DNA of 64,000 nt. Source: Scylla paramamosain. Taxonomy: Eukaryota > Arthropoda > Malacostraca > Decapoda > Portunidae. Below the pieces are notes generated by a model. It worked only from the letters and a program-made list of their open reading frames with translations, had not been told where the DNA came from and ran no database searches. The stretch is taken from the NCBI RefSeq assembly GCF_035594125.1, contig NC_087181.1, positions 5,624,619 to 5,688,618 of the forward strand. The letters run 5' to 3'. Of this stretch, positions 1 through 18,969 are shown in pieces (the stretch's first letter is position 1; every line of letters starts with the position of its first letter). A program made the position numbers and the translations under genes.

Positions 1-37
<37 letters not shown>
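1..37. repeat. (TC)n microsatellite at the window edge
   Basis: Pure TC dinucleotide run that begins at the first base, so its true length is cut off by the window. Confidence 0.95.
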
Positions 38-40
<3 letters not shown>

Positions 41-1090
41 CACTTACAACAACACATCTCTTCGTCTGCCACCACCATCACCACCAACACCGCCACCAGT
101 CCTTCAAACAAACTTCCCTCTCGCGGCACGGTTTGCTTTCAGTGTTTTATTCCCCGGAGCGAAGAAGGTGAAGAGGCGGGATGCTGTTGCTGCTGCTGCT
201 GTTGCTGCTGCTGCGAGTGACAGGAGGACCCGGTTGAAGGAGGGAACTACTAGGGAAAAGGAGCTGTATTAAGATTTGCCGAGCCGGTCCCGTGAAAGGT
301 GAGGGTGAAAGGAGGCACCTGAGTGTCGATAATGCATGTCTGGGAAGCCGTTTTGTCAGACTTCTTTCGTACCATCTCACAACATTTCAAGCATCTTTTC
401 CTCTATATACTTTTCCTCTTCTTTCCCATCGTCCTCACTCCTCACTAACTCTTTTTCCTCTTCTTTTTCCTTCTCTTCTTTCCACCTTTCCTCACTTTAG
501 CACCTACTCTTTCCCCTCCCTCTCCTTCTTTTCCTCTGCTCTGCCCACTACGGCTTCAAAATGACTTAAAAGAGAGGCGAGGTGAGGGAGTAAGGCGGCA
601 GTGCAGAAGGCGCTGTTGGCGGCGGTACTGGTGGTGGTGGTGGTGGTGGTGGTGACGTGGAAGGAAGGTGGAGAGAGTGGTGACGAGACGCTTCACAATG
701 CAACACTCTCTCGAAGGGTGTGTGTCTTGGGTACGTTTCTGGGCGTGTGGTCCGCCAAGGAAGTGTGTAATTCATGCTGAGGCCAAGTCACCAGAGGTTT
801 CCAAGCGTCCTGGCGCTGTCTCGAGTCCTCAGTGTCTCAATATTACGACTGTGGCTCACGATTTTCCGAGTCTGGCGCTGTCTTAAGTGACGAGTAGTGT
901 TGCCAATCAGGAGTGTTTATCTTGAGTATGTCAGGTGAATGTGAGTCAAAATTTGCGTGGGAAAGACCCCTTCACGCCTCCCCAAGATGCACAAGATCGG
1001 ACTTCAGAATCTTATTTCCTGCTTACATTTATCCCCTCAAAAGTCACAGGACGAGACTCACACACCTGTCACGTGCGCAGGAAACTCGAC

Positions 1091-1092
<2 letters not shown>
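38..1092. other. Single-copy-looking DNA, no recognisable gene
   Basis: This is the most GC-rich part of the window. It holds a CTG/TTG trinucleotide run (about 183-214), a long pyrimidine-rich tract (about 390-545), a GGT run (about 628-653) and an imperfect short repeat (the segment CTGGCGCTGTCT near 811 and again near 873). Open frames here are short and low in complexity and match no family I know. It could be the 5' flank or an untranslated exon of a gene outside the window, but nothing in the sequence shows this. Confidence 0.5.

Positions 1093-1122
<30 letters not shown>
1093..1122. repeat. (GT)n microsatellite
   Basis: About 15 uninterrupted GT units following ACTCGACAG. Confidence 0.95.
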
Positions 1123-1124
<2 letters not shown>

Positions 1125-1217
1125 AGAGGGGAGTACACGAGGGGAAGACCGAGTGATGGTCGTGAATGACAGATGCAAAGGAAAGGAAAAGAATGAGGGA
1201 GTAAAAAGACAAAAGAC

Positions 1218-2661
<1,444 letters not shown>

Positions 2662-2714
2662 GTCCTCCTCCTCCTCCTCCTCCTCCTCCTCCTCCTCCTC
2701 CTCCTCCTCCTCCT
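2662..2714. repeat. (TCC)n trinucleotide repeat
   Basis: About 17 TCC/CTC units. The poly-leucine frame across it is a repeat artefact. Confidence 0.95.
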
Positions 2715-2849
2715 TCCCTCTTTACGTGATTACTTCTCGCTTCTCCTCAATCCCACATTTTTTCCTCTCCTGCTCGAATCATTACGTTAAGAAAACACAC
2801 GAAAAAGTAGAGCACCAAAGAACGAAAAAAAAAAAAGATATAATCAGTG

Positions 2850-3080
2850 TTACTACCCCTCTAACCACCACCAAAACCATTACCATTACCATTACCACTA
2901 CCACTGATATTTCTTCTACCACAACAACCATCAAAACGGCCACCACAACTATCCGCACCACGTAGTATGTACGTATATACCAAGAGCACCATCACCACCA
3001 CCGACACCATCACAGTCATTACAAGAATCAACACCACGTAGTAGTAGTAGTGGTATATACCATCACCACCGCTACCACAA
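2850..3080. repeat. Degenerate ACC/CAC-rich tandem region
   Basis: Degenerate ACC, CAT and CAC triplets. Within it a longer unit is imperfectly duplicated: CACCACGTAGTA, then TATATACCA, then a CACCAC run occurs near 2955-3010 and again near 3030-3080. No coding role is apparent. Confidence 0.75.
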
Positions 3081-3148
3081 GTACACTATCACACACAAAC
3101 TATCGCAGCAAAAGCAAACATTAAGTCCTCACCTTACTCCGGCCCCTC

Positions 3149-3149
<1 letters not shown>

Positions 3150-3197
<48 letters not shown>
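3150..3197. repeat. (CA)n microsatellite
   Basis: About 23 CA units without interruption. Confidence 0.95.
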
Positions 3198-4217
<1,020 letters not shown>

Positions 4218-4320
4218 TCAAATTTATGAACATATATTTCCCCTTGAGGAGAGTAGCATCTTTCAGCACGAGTACCATCACTTAACATGTAGGGAAGAAA
4301 TTGCCTTCATAGTAAGTTTT

Positions 4321-4488
<168 letters not shown>

Positions 4489-4720
4489 TATATAATTTCT
4501 TAGAAAGTGAGCTTATCCTTCTTTTGCCAAAATTTTCTTGAGATGGTAAACTATGAAATTAGATTATTTATTCAAGAAAAATAAAATAAAATAGCCTATA
4601 TTTATAACAGAAGAAAACACAAACATATATAAAAGATCACGTGTTTAATATTGATGTACAGTTTGTTCACCACACACACACACAAAATAAATAATAATAT
4701 AGTCCGGCAATAATGATGGA

Positions 4721-5565
4721 CTGCACTTTTCCACGTCTTTTCGTAGACGTCCAAACCTTCAGGAAGTAGATAGTTCACGTGGGGAAGGCACCGAACGCCT
4801 GACTTCTGATTTAAAAAAAAAATTTGATAGGGGCAGTGCAAATTTAGTATTGTTCATTGCCTCAAAAATTCAATTCCTCCATCTATCAACTCGACACAAC
4901 GTTCCAGATAACTATCCCCTCTTCTTCACTGACACTCAACTGTCCCCCTCTTCTACATTGAACATCCTCAGTCTGTCCTTTACTTATAATCTAAACTGGA
5001 AACTTCACATTTCATCTCTAGCTAAAACAACTTCTGTGAAGTTAGGTGTTCTGATGTATGGGAAGGTTCCACTCATACCGCTCTTTTAGATAGGGGAAAT
5101 CAAAAGCTTTTCGTCTTATCAACTCCTCTCCTACTGACTGACTGTCTTCAGCCTCTCTCTCATCGCCGCAATATTGCATCTCTAGCTGTCTTTTACCGCC
5201 ATTTTCATGCTAACTGCTCTTCTGATATTGCTAACTGCATGCCTCCCCTCTTCCCGCGGCCTCGCTGCACAGGATTTTCTTCTTTCTCTCACCCCTATTC
5301 TGTCCACCTCTCAAATGCAAGAGTTAACAAGTATTCTCAATCATTCATCCTTTTCTCTGGTAAACTCTGGAACTCCATGCTTGCTTCTATACTTCCACCT
5401 TCCTATGACTTGAACTCCTTCAAGAAGGATGTTTCAAGACACTTACATCCTGTAATTTTTTACTTCCGCTTTCGACTCTGTTCAGGGAACAACACATCAG
5501 TGGGGCTTTTTTTTTGTTGCAGTTTTGTTGCCCTTGGCCGGTGCCCCTCCTACAGAAAAAAAAAA
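4721..5565 (+). mobile_element. 5'-truncated non-LTR retrotransposon, 3' part only (pseudogene)
   Basis: This matches the 3' part of the element at 43511-46787, starting just after the position of the YADD motif and running through the ORF end, the 3' untranslated region (TTGCCCTTGGCC) and a poly-A tail (about 5556-5565). The reading frame is broken several times. An internal deletion of about 100 bp near 5055-5065 joins sequence equivalent to 46213 to that equivalent to 46312. It keeps the family C-terminus in an open frame (motifs LWNS and PPSYDLNSF), which the longer element has lost to a frameshift. 5' truncation plus a poly-A tail is what LINE target-primed reverse transcription usually leaves. 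No clear target-site duplication was found. Confidence 0.88.
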
Positions 5566-8997
<3,432 letters not shown>

Positions 8998-9741
8998 TTT
9001 CCTTCATATAGAACACTTTGTATGCATTTTAGCATTTTTCTACGTAATAAGCTTAAAAACTCTTGTTTATAGTAATGTTTTCCGTTTCTCCATGAAGGTT
9101 GTTTTCCAAGGGTTTTAGTGTATAGGTACATAAGTAGCTCAAAAACTCTTAAAAAGGACGATTTTTGGTAATGTTTTATTTTCACATATAGGGTATTTTC
9201 ATTCATTTTATTGTTTTGGTGCTTAACACTCCCATGAACACTCAAATGCCATGTTTTTTTTGTTTTTTTTTATTTCGTTTACTTTTGGCATATAGTGTGC
9301 TTTGCATGGATTTTGGAGTTTTGGTACCTAACATTGTGAAACATACTGAAAAGACACGTTTTTGGTAATGTTCTGTTTCTCCGTGTAAAATGCTATTCAT
9401 GCGTTTTAGTAGATAAGAAGATAAAAAACAGACATAATACACATTTTTCGTACTGTATTTTCCTTTCCCAGTAGAAGGTACTTTGCATGAATATTGGCGT
9501 TTTTGTAAGTAACGGGATTAAAACATTCAAAATACTTGTTTCCGGCAATTTTTTTCCCTTTCTCCATAAAGCTTGTTTTGCATGCATTTTAGCGTTTTGG
9601 TATGTAAGTAGCTGTAAAAAAATATTAAAATACATGCTTTTGGTAATGTTTTTTTTTCTTCTCTCATATAGGGTGCTTTCCAAACTCTTTAGCGTTTTGG
9701 TGCCTAAGACGCTCATAAACACTCAAAACACATTTTTCAGG

Positions 9742-9849
<108 letters not shown>

Positions 9850-12800
9850 TTTGTTTCCCCATAAAGGGTGCTTTGAATGGATTTTTGGGTTTTGTGCCTA
9901 TCAATGTAAAGAGCGCTCAAAATACACATTTTTGATAATGTTCTTCTGTTCCTCCATATAGAGTGCTATTTGTGGGTTTTAGCGTTTTGATGCCCAAGGT
10001 CAAAAACACACACAATACATGTTTCTTGTAATGTTCTTTCACTTTCCCATATAGGGTACTTTCCTTGCATTTTTACGTTTTATTTGTACTTAATAAGCTC
10101 AAAACACTCAAAATTTATGTTTTTGTCAAAGTTATTGTGTTTCTGTATGTTTTGACAGCGTTTTAACGTTTTGTTTCGTAACTAGCTCAAAACACTCAAA
10201 AGACACGTTTTTGGTAATGTTGTTTTGTTTCTTATATATGTTGCTTTGCATGCTTTTTTTTAATATTTTGGTGCCTAATACACTCATAAAAATTTAAAAG
10301 ACGTGTTTTTGAAAATGTCGTTTCTTTTAACCATATTGAGTGTTTTGCCTGCATTTTGGCGTTTTGGTACCTAACTATGTAAAATACATTGAAAATACTC
10401 GTTTTTTATAATGTTGTTCTGTTTCTCCATATAAAGTGCTATTTATTCGTTTTTGCGTTTTGGTACTTAAGAAACTCAAAAACACTTATAATACACATTT
10501 TTTTGTAATGTCTTTTTGGTTCCACAAATAGGGTACTTTGCATGGATTTTGGCTTTTTTGTATGTAACATGCTCAAAACACTGAAAATACTTGTTTATGG
10601 TAATGTTTTTGTTTCTCCATTAAGCTTTTTTTTCCATACGTTTAAACGTTTTGATAAGTAAATAGCTCAAAACACTCAAAAGACATGTATTTGGTAATGT
10701 TTTCTGTTTTACATATAAGGTACTTTCTATGCTTTTAACGTTTTTGCACCTAACACGCTCATAAACACCTTAGAAAAAACGCATTTCTAGAAATGTCATT
10801 TCCTTTTCCCATATTGGTTACTTTGCATTCATTTTGGCGTTTTGTTAACGATCAATGTGAAATACGCTGAATAAAAAAAAAAAAAAAATTTTGTTACGTT
10901 GTTATGTTTTTCTATATATGTTATTCATGCGTTTTAGGGTTTTATTATCTAAGAAACTTAAGTTATAATACATATTTCTTGTAATGTCTTTCGGTTCAGC
11001 ATATAGGGTACTTTGCATGCATTTAGGTGTTTTTGTGCGCATTAGGCTGAAAAAAAAACACACTTAGAATACTTGTTTCTGGTAATGATATTTTGTTTCT
11101 CCATAAAGGGTGTTTGAATATTTTTGAGCGTTTTGGTACGTAAGTAGACACTTTTTTGGTAATGTTACTTTGTTTTTCCATATAAGGAGCATTCCATGAT
11201 TTATAGCATTTTGGTGCCTTACACGCTCATAAACACTCAAAAGACATGTTTGTGGAAATGTTTTGTTTCCTCATAGTGGGAACTTTTGAATACATTTTTG
11301 TGTTTTGGTACAATATAAAAAAAAACACTCAAAATACACGTTTTTGGTAATGTTGTTCTGTTTCTCAAAACAAAGTGCTATTAATGCTTTTTAGCGCTTT
11401 TGATACCTAAGAATCTCAAAAAAAGTATTTTTTTCTACATAAAGGGTGTTTTGCCTGGGTTGTAGCGTTTTGGTTCGTAAGTATTTCAAAAACACTCAAA
11501 AGATACGTTCTTGGTTATGTTGTTTTATTTTCTTAAATAGGGAAGGGGGTTTCCAAGCTTTTTAGCGTCTTGGTTTCTAACATGCTCATAAACACCCAAA
11601 GGACACGTTTATGGAAATGTCGTCTCCTTTCCCCGTATTGAGTGCTATGTATGCATTTTTGGCCTTTTGGCACCTAACAAAAAGATAACCGCTCAAAATA
11701 CACGTTTTTTGTAATGTTGTTCTGCTTCTCCATACAGAGTGCTATTAACGCAGTTTTGCGTTTTGGTACGTAATAAACTCAAAAACACTCGTAATACACT
11801 TTTCTCGTAATTCATACTTTGTATGAATGTTGGCGTTTTTCAATGTAAGAAACTCAAGACCACTTCAAAATATATCTTTTTGGTAATGCTATTCTGTTTA
11901 ACCATGATGGATGTTTTACATGCGTTTTTGCGTTTTGGTAAGTAAGGAGTTAAAAAAAGCCAATAGACACATTTTTCGCAATGTTGTTTTGTATTCCCTT
12001 ACAGAGTGATTTTCATGTTTTTTTAGCATTTTGTTCCCTAACAAGCTGCAAATCACCCAAAAGACACGTTTTTTTTTGTAATGTCGTTTTATTTCCTCAT
12101 ATAAGAGGCTTTGATTGCATTTTGACATTTTTGTTTATAACAAAGTAAACAGCACTCAGAATGAACGTTTCAGGTAATGTTGTTGTGTTTCTCCCCGCGT
12201 TTCAAGATTTTGTTGCCTAAGTATGAAGCTCAAAACTCTCATAATATACATTTATGATAAAGTCTTTTCGTTTTCCCATATAGAATTCTTTGCATTCATT
12301 TTGGAATTTTTCTACGTAACAAGCTCAAAACACTCAAAATACACGTTTTTGTTAAACTTATACTGTTTCTCCATGAAGGTTTTTTTTTTTCCGTGTTTTT
12401 TTTTTCGATTTATGAAGTAAGAAACTAAAAAAAAAAAAAAACACTGAAAAGAGATATTTTTAGTGATATTGTTTTGCTTTCAAATACTTTCCATGCTTTT
12501 CATCGTTTTGGTGCGTAGCTCGCTGAAAAAAAAAAAAAAACACTTAAAAGACATGTTTCTGGAAATCTACTTTCCGTTCCCAATATAGGGTACTGTGCAG
12601 GCATTTTTTTTTTGTACCTAACAATGCGAAATACACTCAAAATTCACGTTTTTGGTAATGGTTTTGTTTTTCTACACAGAGAGTGCTATCATGTGTTTTA
12701 GTGTTTTAGTACCTAAGAAGCTGAAAACTCTCATAATACAAGTTTCTCGTATTTTTTTTTCTTTTCCCTATATAGTTTATTTTGCATACATTTTGGCGTT

Positions 12801-14011
12801 TTTCTCTTACGTCACAATCTCAAACACACGCAAAATACATATTTTTTTTCTTAGTTATTGTGTTTCTCCTAAAAGGGTGTTTTGCATGCGTTTTACCCTT
12901 TTTGTAAGTAGTAAGAAAAAACTCAAAATACACGTTTTTAAGGTATTTTTCCCCATAGAAATTGCTTTTAATACTTTTAAGCGTTTTTTTTTTCCCTAAC
13001 ACCCTCATAAATACTCAAAAGACATATTTCTGAAAATATCGTTTCTTTTCCCCATATAAGATGCTTTGTATGTATTTTGGCCTTATGACACCTATCTGTG
13101 AAATACACTAAATGTACACATTTTTTGTAAGGTTGTTCTGTTTCTCCATATAGGGTGATATTTATGCGTTTTAGTGTTTTGCCATCTCAGAAGCTCTAAA
13201 ATACTCATAATACACGTTTCTCGTAAGGTGTTTATGGTTCCCCTTATCGGGTATTTTGCATGCAAGGTGTTTTGCCTGTGTTTTAACATTTTGGTACCTA
13301 AGGAACTTATGAACACTTAGAAGAACGTTGTTTTCTGTTCTAATATAGGGTGATTTTCATACTTTTTAGCGTTTTATTACCTAACGTGCAGAAAAACAAT
13401 CAGAAGATATGTTTTTTGCAATGTCGTTTAGCTTCCCCATATGCATGCATTTTGGCGTTTTTGAAACTAAAAATATGAAAAACACATAAAATAAAAGTAT
13501 TTGGTAATGTTGTTCTGTTTCTCCATATAGTGTGCTATTAGCACGTTTTCCCATGTTGATACCTAAGATCCTGAAAAAAAAAAATTCAAAATAACCGTAT
13601 CGGTTAATGACTTTTCGTTTCCCCATATAGCGTACTTTGCATGCATTTTGGCGTTTTTGAACGTAACAAGTACTTGTTTTTTGGTAATTTTATTCTGTTT
13701 AGCTATTTAGTGTTTATTGTTTTAGGTTTTGGTATGTAAGAAGCTCAAAAACACAGAAAAGACGCGTTTTGTGTAATGTTTTTGTTTTCCCACATATGGT
13801 TATTTCCATGCTTTTTAGCGTTTCGGTGCCTAAAACGCACAAAAACATTCAAAAGACACGATTCTGGGCTTTACATACTTTTTTTTTTTTTTTTGGGCGT
13901 TTGGATACCTAAGAATGTAAAATACACTCAAAATGCAATTTTTTGGTTATGTTGTAATTTTCCTCCGTATAAAGTGGTATTCATGCGTTTTAGGATTTTG
14001 GTACCTAAAAG

Positions 14012-14206
<195 letters not shown>

Positions 14207-16037
14207 GTTTTTCGTATGTCTTTTCGTTTACTGATATAGACTACTTTTCATGCATTTTGTGATTTTTCTACATAACAAGCTCAAAACACTCAAAATACTT
14301 GTTTTTAGTAATATTATTGTGTTTCTCCATAAAACGTGTTTTGCACGTGTTTTAGCGTTTTGGTACATAAATAACTGAAAAAAACATGGAAAGACAAGTT
14401 TTTTTGTAAAGTTGTTTTCCTTTCACATTTAGGGTGCTTGTCTTGCCTCTTACTCTTTTGTTACAAAAACGCTTATAAACACGAAAAAAATAAATAATAA
14501 AATAAAATAAAATAAAATAAAATATTTGTGGATAACTCGTTTTTTCCCCATACAGGGTGCTTTGCATGCATTTTGGCGTTTTGGTACTTAAAAATCAGAA
14601 ATATACTCAAAATACACGTTTTTGGTAATGTTGTTCTGTTTAACCATATAGAGTGGTATTCATGCTTTTCAGCAATTTGATACTAAAGAAGCTCCAAAAT
14701 ATTCAAAATACACGTTTCTCGTAATGCCCTTTCGTTTGTATTTTATCGTTTTTCTACGTAAGATGCTAAAAAGGCACTAAATACTTGTTGTTGTTAATGT
14801 TATTCTGTCTCTTCATAAAGCGTGTTTTGCATGCCGATTAGCGTTTTGGTACGTAAGCTAAAAAAACACTTCCAAATGATTTTTTTTTTCTATTCTTATA
14901 TATGGTGTTTTCCTTGCTTATTTTAGCGTTTTGGCAGCGTAACATGCAGGGAAACACTCAACAGATACACTTCTAGTAAATTGGTTGCGTTTCACCAGAG
15001 AAGGGGCTTTGAATGCATTTTGGCCTTTTGGTCCCTAACACATGAAAAAAAAAAAACTTTTCTGGTAATGTCTTTTTGTTTATATATATAGGAGGCTTTA
15101 TATGCATTTTGGCGTTTGGTACCTAACAATGTGAGAAACACTCAAAATAAAAGTTTTTTTGTAGTGTCGACCTCTCTTGTATAGAGTGTTATCCATACGT
15201 GTTAGCGTTTTGCTACCTAAGAAGCTCAAAAATTCTTATAATACACGATTATCTTTATATCTTTTTGTTTCCCCATCAAGGTTTTTTATTTATTTATTTT
15301 TTTTGCCTGCATTTTGGCGTTTTTCTACGTAAACAAGACATGTTTCCGAAAATGTCCTTTACTTTCCCCATATAGCGTGCTTTACATGTATTTTGGCGTT
15401 ATGGCATCTAGCAATGTGAAATACACTCAATATACACATTTTTTGTAATAATATTTTTACATATAGAGTCCCATTCTTTCGTTTTAGTGTTTTGGTACCT
15501 AAGAAGCTCAAAAGCAATCATAATACATATTTCTCGTAATGTCTTTTCCCTTCCACATAAAGGGTATTTTTCATATGTATTCTGGCGTTTTTATACGTAA
15601 CAGGATTAAAATACTTAGAATACTTGTTTTTAGTAATGTTGTTGTTTTTCTAAATAAAGGGTGTTTTGCCTGCATTTTAGCGTTCTGGTACTTAAGTAGC
15701 TCAAAAACAGTCAAAAGACATGTTTCTGGAAATCTCGTTTCCTTCCCTTAAATAAGGTGTTGTGCGTGCATTTTTGCCTTTTGGGACCTAACAATGTGAA
15801 AAAGACTCAAAATACACGTTTTAAGTAATGTTGTTCTGTTTCTCCATATAGGGTGCTATTCATGCGTTTTAGCATTTTGTCACCTAAAAGGCTCAAAATC
15901 TCTGATAATAGAAGTTTCTCGTAATGTCTTTTTGTTTCCCTATGGAGTGTATTTTGCATACATTTTGGCGCTTTTTTTTGTGTATCAAAGTAAAAAAAAC
16001 ATTCAAAATATACTTTTTTTTTCTCGTGAAGTTATTT

Positions 16038-16423
16038 CTGAAGGGTTGGACGTCTATGAAAAGACGTGGAAAAGTGCAGTGTGGTATCATCAGCGTAGGA
16101 GTGGATAGGACAAGAAGTTTGGTTTAGGAGATCATTAATGAATAATAAGAAGAGAGTGAGTGACAGGACAGAACCCTGAAGAACACTACTGTTAATAGAT
16201 TTAGGAGAAGAACAGTGACCGTCTACCACAGCAGCAATAGAACGGTGAGAAAGGAAACTTGAGATGAAGTTACAGAGAGAAGGTTAGAAGCTGTAGGAGG
16301 GTAGTTTGGAAATCAAAGCTTTGTGCCAGACTCTATCAAAAGCTTTTGATATGTCCAAGGCAACAGCAAAAGTTTCACCAAAATCTCTAACAGAGGATGA
16401 CCAAGACTCAGTAAGAAAGCCAG
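16038..16423 (-). mobile_element. Internal RT fragment of the same LINE family (pseudogene), antisense
   Basis: On the minus strand this equals about 45541-45927 of the full element: TESWSSS, the catalytic core [19 protein letters not shown], the [12 protein letters not shown] segment, [10 protein letters not shown] and SFHRRPTL. Both ends are truncated and it has no poly-A. The left flank is plus-orientation satellite; the right flank is minus-orientation satellite and then, from about 16511, plus again. The paralogous satellite at about 29211 reads through the right junction without the fragment, so the fragment arrived with a rearrangement rather than by a normal LINE insertion. Confidence 0.9.
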
Positions 16424-17412
16424 CTAAACCGCATGCAAAATAGGCTTTATTGAGAGAGAGAAAAAAAAAAACAGTTTTTGAGCTAGTTGTGTACAGAAAC
16501 GGCAAAACGATTTTTTGCTATCTAAGAAAGCGAAAACACTTAAACGTTTTTTTTTTAATTTTTAATTATTCTTTTTCTCCATATAGAGTGCTACTGACGC
16601 GTTTTAGTTTTGCTAAGGTTAAAAATACTCACAAAATACGTTTCTGGTAATGTCCTTTTTTTTTCTCTCTCATATAGGTTGCTTTACTTGCATTTTGGCG
16701 TTTTGGTACTTAACAAAAAAAAAAAAAAAAAAAAAACACGAAACAATGTTTTTGGTAATGTTGTCGTCTTTCTCCACTAGTTTTAGCGTTTTGTTATCAA
16801 AAAAACGTTTCTTGTAATGTCGTTTCCTTTCCCATAAAGGGTACTTTGCATGCATTTTGGAGTTTTTGTACGTCACAAGATCAAAATCACTGAAAATACA
16901 CGTTTTTCGTAATGTTTTTCCGTTTCTCCATAAAAGGGTTTCGATGTGTTTTAGTGTTTTAGTTTTTGAGAATCTCAAAAAACTTAAAGGATACGTTTTT
17001 GGTACTGTTGTTTGTATTCCAATAAAAGTTACCTTTTATGCATTTTAGCGTTTTGTTTGATAAAAAGGTGAAAAAAATGAAAAGACAGATTTCTGGTAAT
17101 GTCTTTTCGAGTCCTGATAAAAAGTACTTTTGCATGTACTTTAGCGTTTTGGTATCTAACAATGAGAAAACCACAAAAAAAAACTATTTTTTTTTGTAAT
17201 GTTCTCTTTTTCCATAAAGAGTGCGATTGAAGCGTTTTAGCATTTTGGTACATAAGAATATGAAAAAAAAAAAAAAATACTCAATACAATTTTCTGGTAA
17301 TATCGTCTTTTTTTCACCATATAGAATATTTTTCATGTGCTTCCCCTTTTGAACTTACGTAACAAGCTCAAAACCACTCAAGATACTTGTTTTTTTTGGT
17401 AATGCTATAGTT
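16424..17412 (+). repeat. Satellite array with a short inverted start
   Basis: About 16424-16510 reads in minus orientation (GCTAAACCGCATGCAAAA, then GAGCTAGTT). From about 16511 it reads plus (TTTTTCTCCATATAGAGTG onward). Several long A runs (16716-16736, 17263-17277) are monomer A-stretches that expanded. The block has a shortened paralogue at 29211-29535 lacking the equivalent of about 16590-17215. Confidence 0.8.
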
Positions 17413-18486
17413 TCAAAAATTACCAAATGCATACAAAGTACACTATACAGGGAAACGAAAACACATTATGAGAAACGTGTATCATGAGTGTTTTTGAGCT
17501 TCTTAGTTACCAAAACGCTAAAAGACATGAATATCACTTTTTTTGGAGAAACAGATCTTTACCAAAAAAAAAAAAAAAACGTATAATTTGAGTGTATTTC
17601 ACATTCTTAGGTCAATGACAAAATGCGTGGAAATCACGCTATATGGGAAAAAGAAACGAGATTTCCAGAAACATTGTCTTTTATGTGTTTTATGAACGTG
17701 CTAAGCATCAAAACGATAAAAAATTTTCTTAGGCACCAAAACGCTAAAAGGTATGACTAGAACTTTATATGGAGAAACAGAGAAACGTAACCGAAAACGT
17801 ATATTTTGAGTGAATTTCACATTGTTAGGTACCAAAACGCCAAAATGCCTGTAAACTACTCAGTATGGGGAAAGGAAACAAGATTCCAGAAACATTGTCA
17901 TTTAAGCGTTTACGAACGTGCTAGGCACGTTTTAAACGCTAAAAGCATGGAAAAACACCATATATGGAAAAACAAACAATATTACCTAAAGTCCTAAAAC
18001 ATCTCTTTTTAATGTTTTGAAGCTTTTTACGTAAGGTAACGATGAAACGGATCCAAAAAATTCTTTAAGAATAAACAGTATAACTTTACCAAAAAATTGT
18101 GTATTTCGAGTGTTTTTGAGCTAGTTACACAGAAAAACAAAAATGCATGGAAACTACTCTTTATGGGAAACGATAAGACATTATTAGTGAGAGCTTTCGA
18201 ACGTAGGTACCAAACTGCTAAAAAGCATGAACAGCATTCTATTTCGAAAAACAGAATATAATAAAAACGTTTATTTTGGGTATTTTCACATTATTAAGTA
18301 TCAAAACAGCAAAATGCATGCAAAGCCCCCCTGTATGGGGAAACGAATCATTATTAGAAAAGTGTTTTGACTGATATTAAGTATGTTATGCACTAAAATG
18401 TTAAAATGTTCACCTTATATAGGAATACAAAACAACATTACAAAAACCGTGCGTTTTGAATGTTTCTAAATTTCTTACAATAAGAA
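17413..18486 (-). repeat. Satellite array, inverted block 2
   Basis: Minus-orientation satellite beginning at the switch near 17412 (TAATGCTATAGTTTCAAAAA followed by TTACCAAATGCATAC). Its first part is duplicated directly at about 29536-29927. About 17290-18270 is also present as an inverted copy at about 50505-51510. Confidence 0.85.
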
Positions 18487-18969
18487 AAAGACACTAAAAA
18501 TACTCATTTTCGTTTATGTTGTTCTATGATTTCCACACATTTTGGCGTTATGCACTTAAGAATGTGAAATACACTCAAAATGTACGTTTTTTTTTTAGTA
18601 ATGATCTGTTTCTCCATAAAAAAAAGTGATATTCGTGTCTTTTAGCGTTTTGGTAACTAAGAAGTTCAAAAGACCCTGCTTTAATGATATTCTTTTATTT
18701 CTGCATACAGTGTGTTATTCACGTGTTTTTGCGTTTTGGTACCATAGCAGCTGAAAAAGATCATTAATATACATTTCTGGCGATATTCACGTGATTTTCA
18801 CAGTTTTGGGAACAAAAAACGCTAAAATCACCTAAAAGACACGTTTGTGGTTATGAGGTTTCGTTTTCTCATATAGAGTGCTTTGCATGCATTACCTAAA
18901 AATACGATAAACACTCAAAATAAACGTTTATGGTAATGTTGTTATATTTCTCCATATAGAGTGCTATTC
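18487..18969 (+). repeat. Satellite, plus-orientation segment one higher-order unit long
   Basis: A plus-orientation island of about 483 bp, about five monomers, between two minus-orientation blocks. Its length matches one higher-order unit. Part of it (TCTCCATAAAAAAAAGTG through TTTTGGTAACTAAGAAG) resembles the reverse complement of about 17505-17575, so it may be an inverted copy of the neighbouring block. Boundaries are good to about 20 bp. Confidence 0.75.

Noticed and set aside
1..900. Promoter or first exon of a host gene
   Set aside because: Only higher GC content and simple repeats are visible. No start codon context, splice donor linked to an open frame, or conserved protein segment could be shown.
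11165..11195. CArG-like boxes (CCATATAAGG) and TATA-like words in monomers
   Set aside because: CCATATAG is the normal monomer core; occasional variants match the motif by chance, and no transcription unit is associated with them.
12652..12999. Open frames of 60-160 codons scattered through the satellite
   Set aside because: They are translations of degenerate monomers: they recur in shifted forms, are rich in F, Y, K and N, have no domain, and their frame depends on homopolymer lengths.
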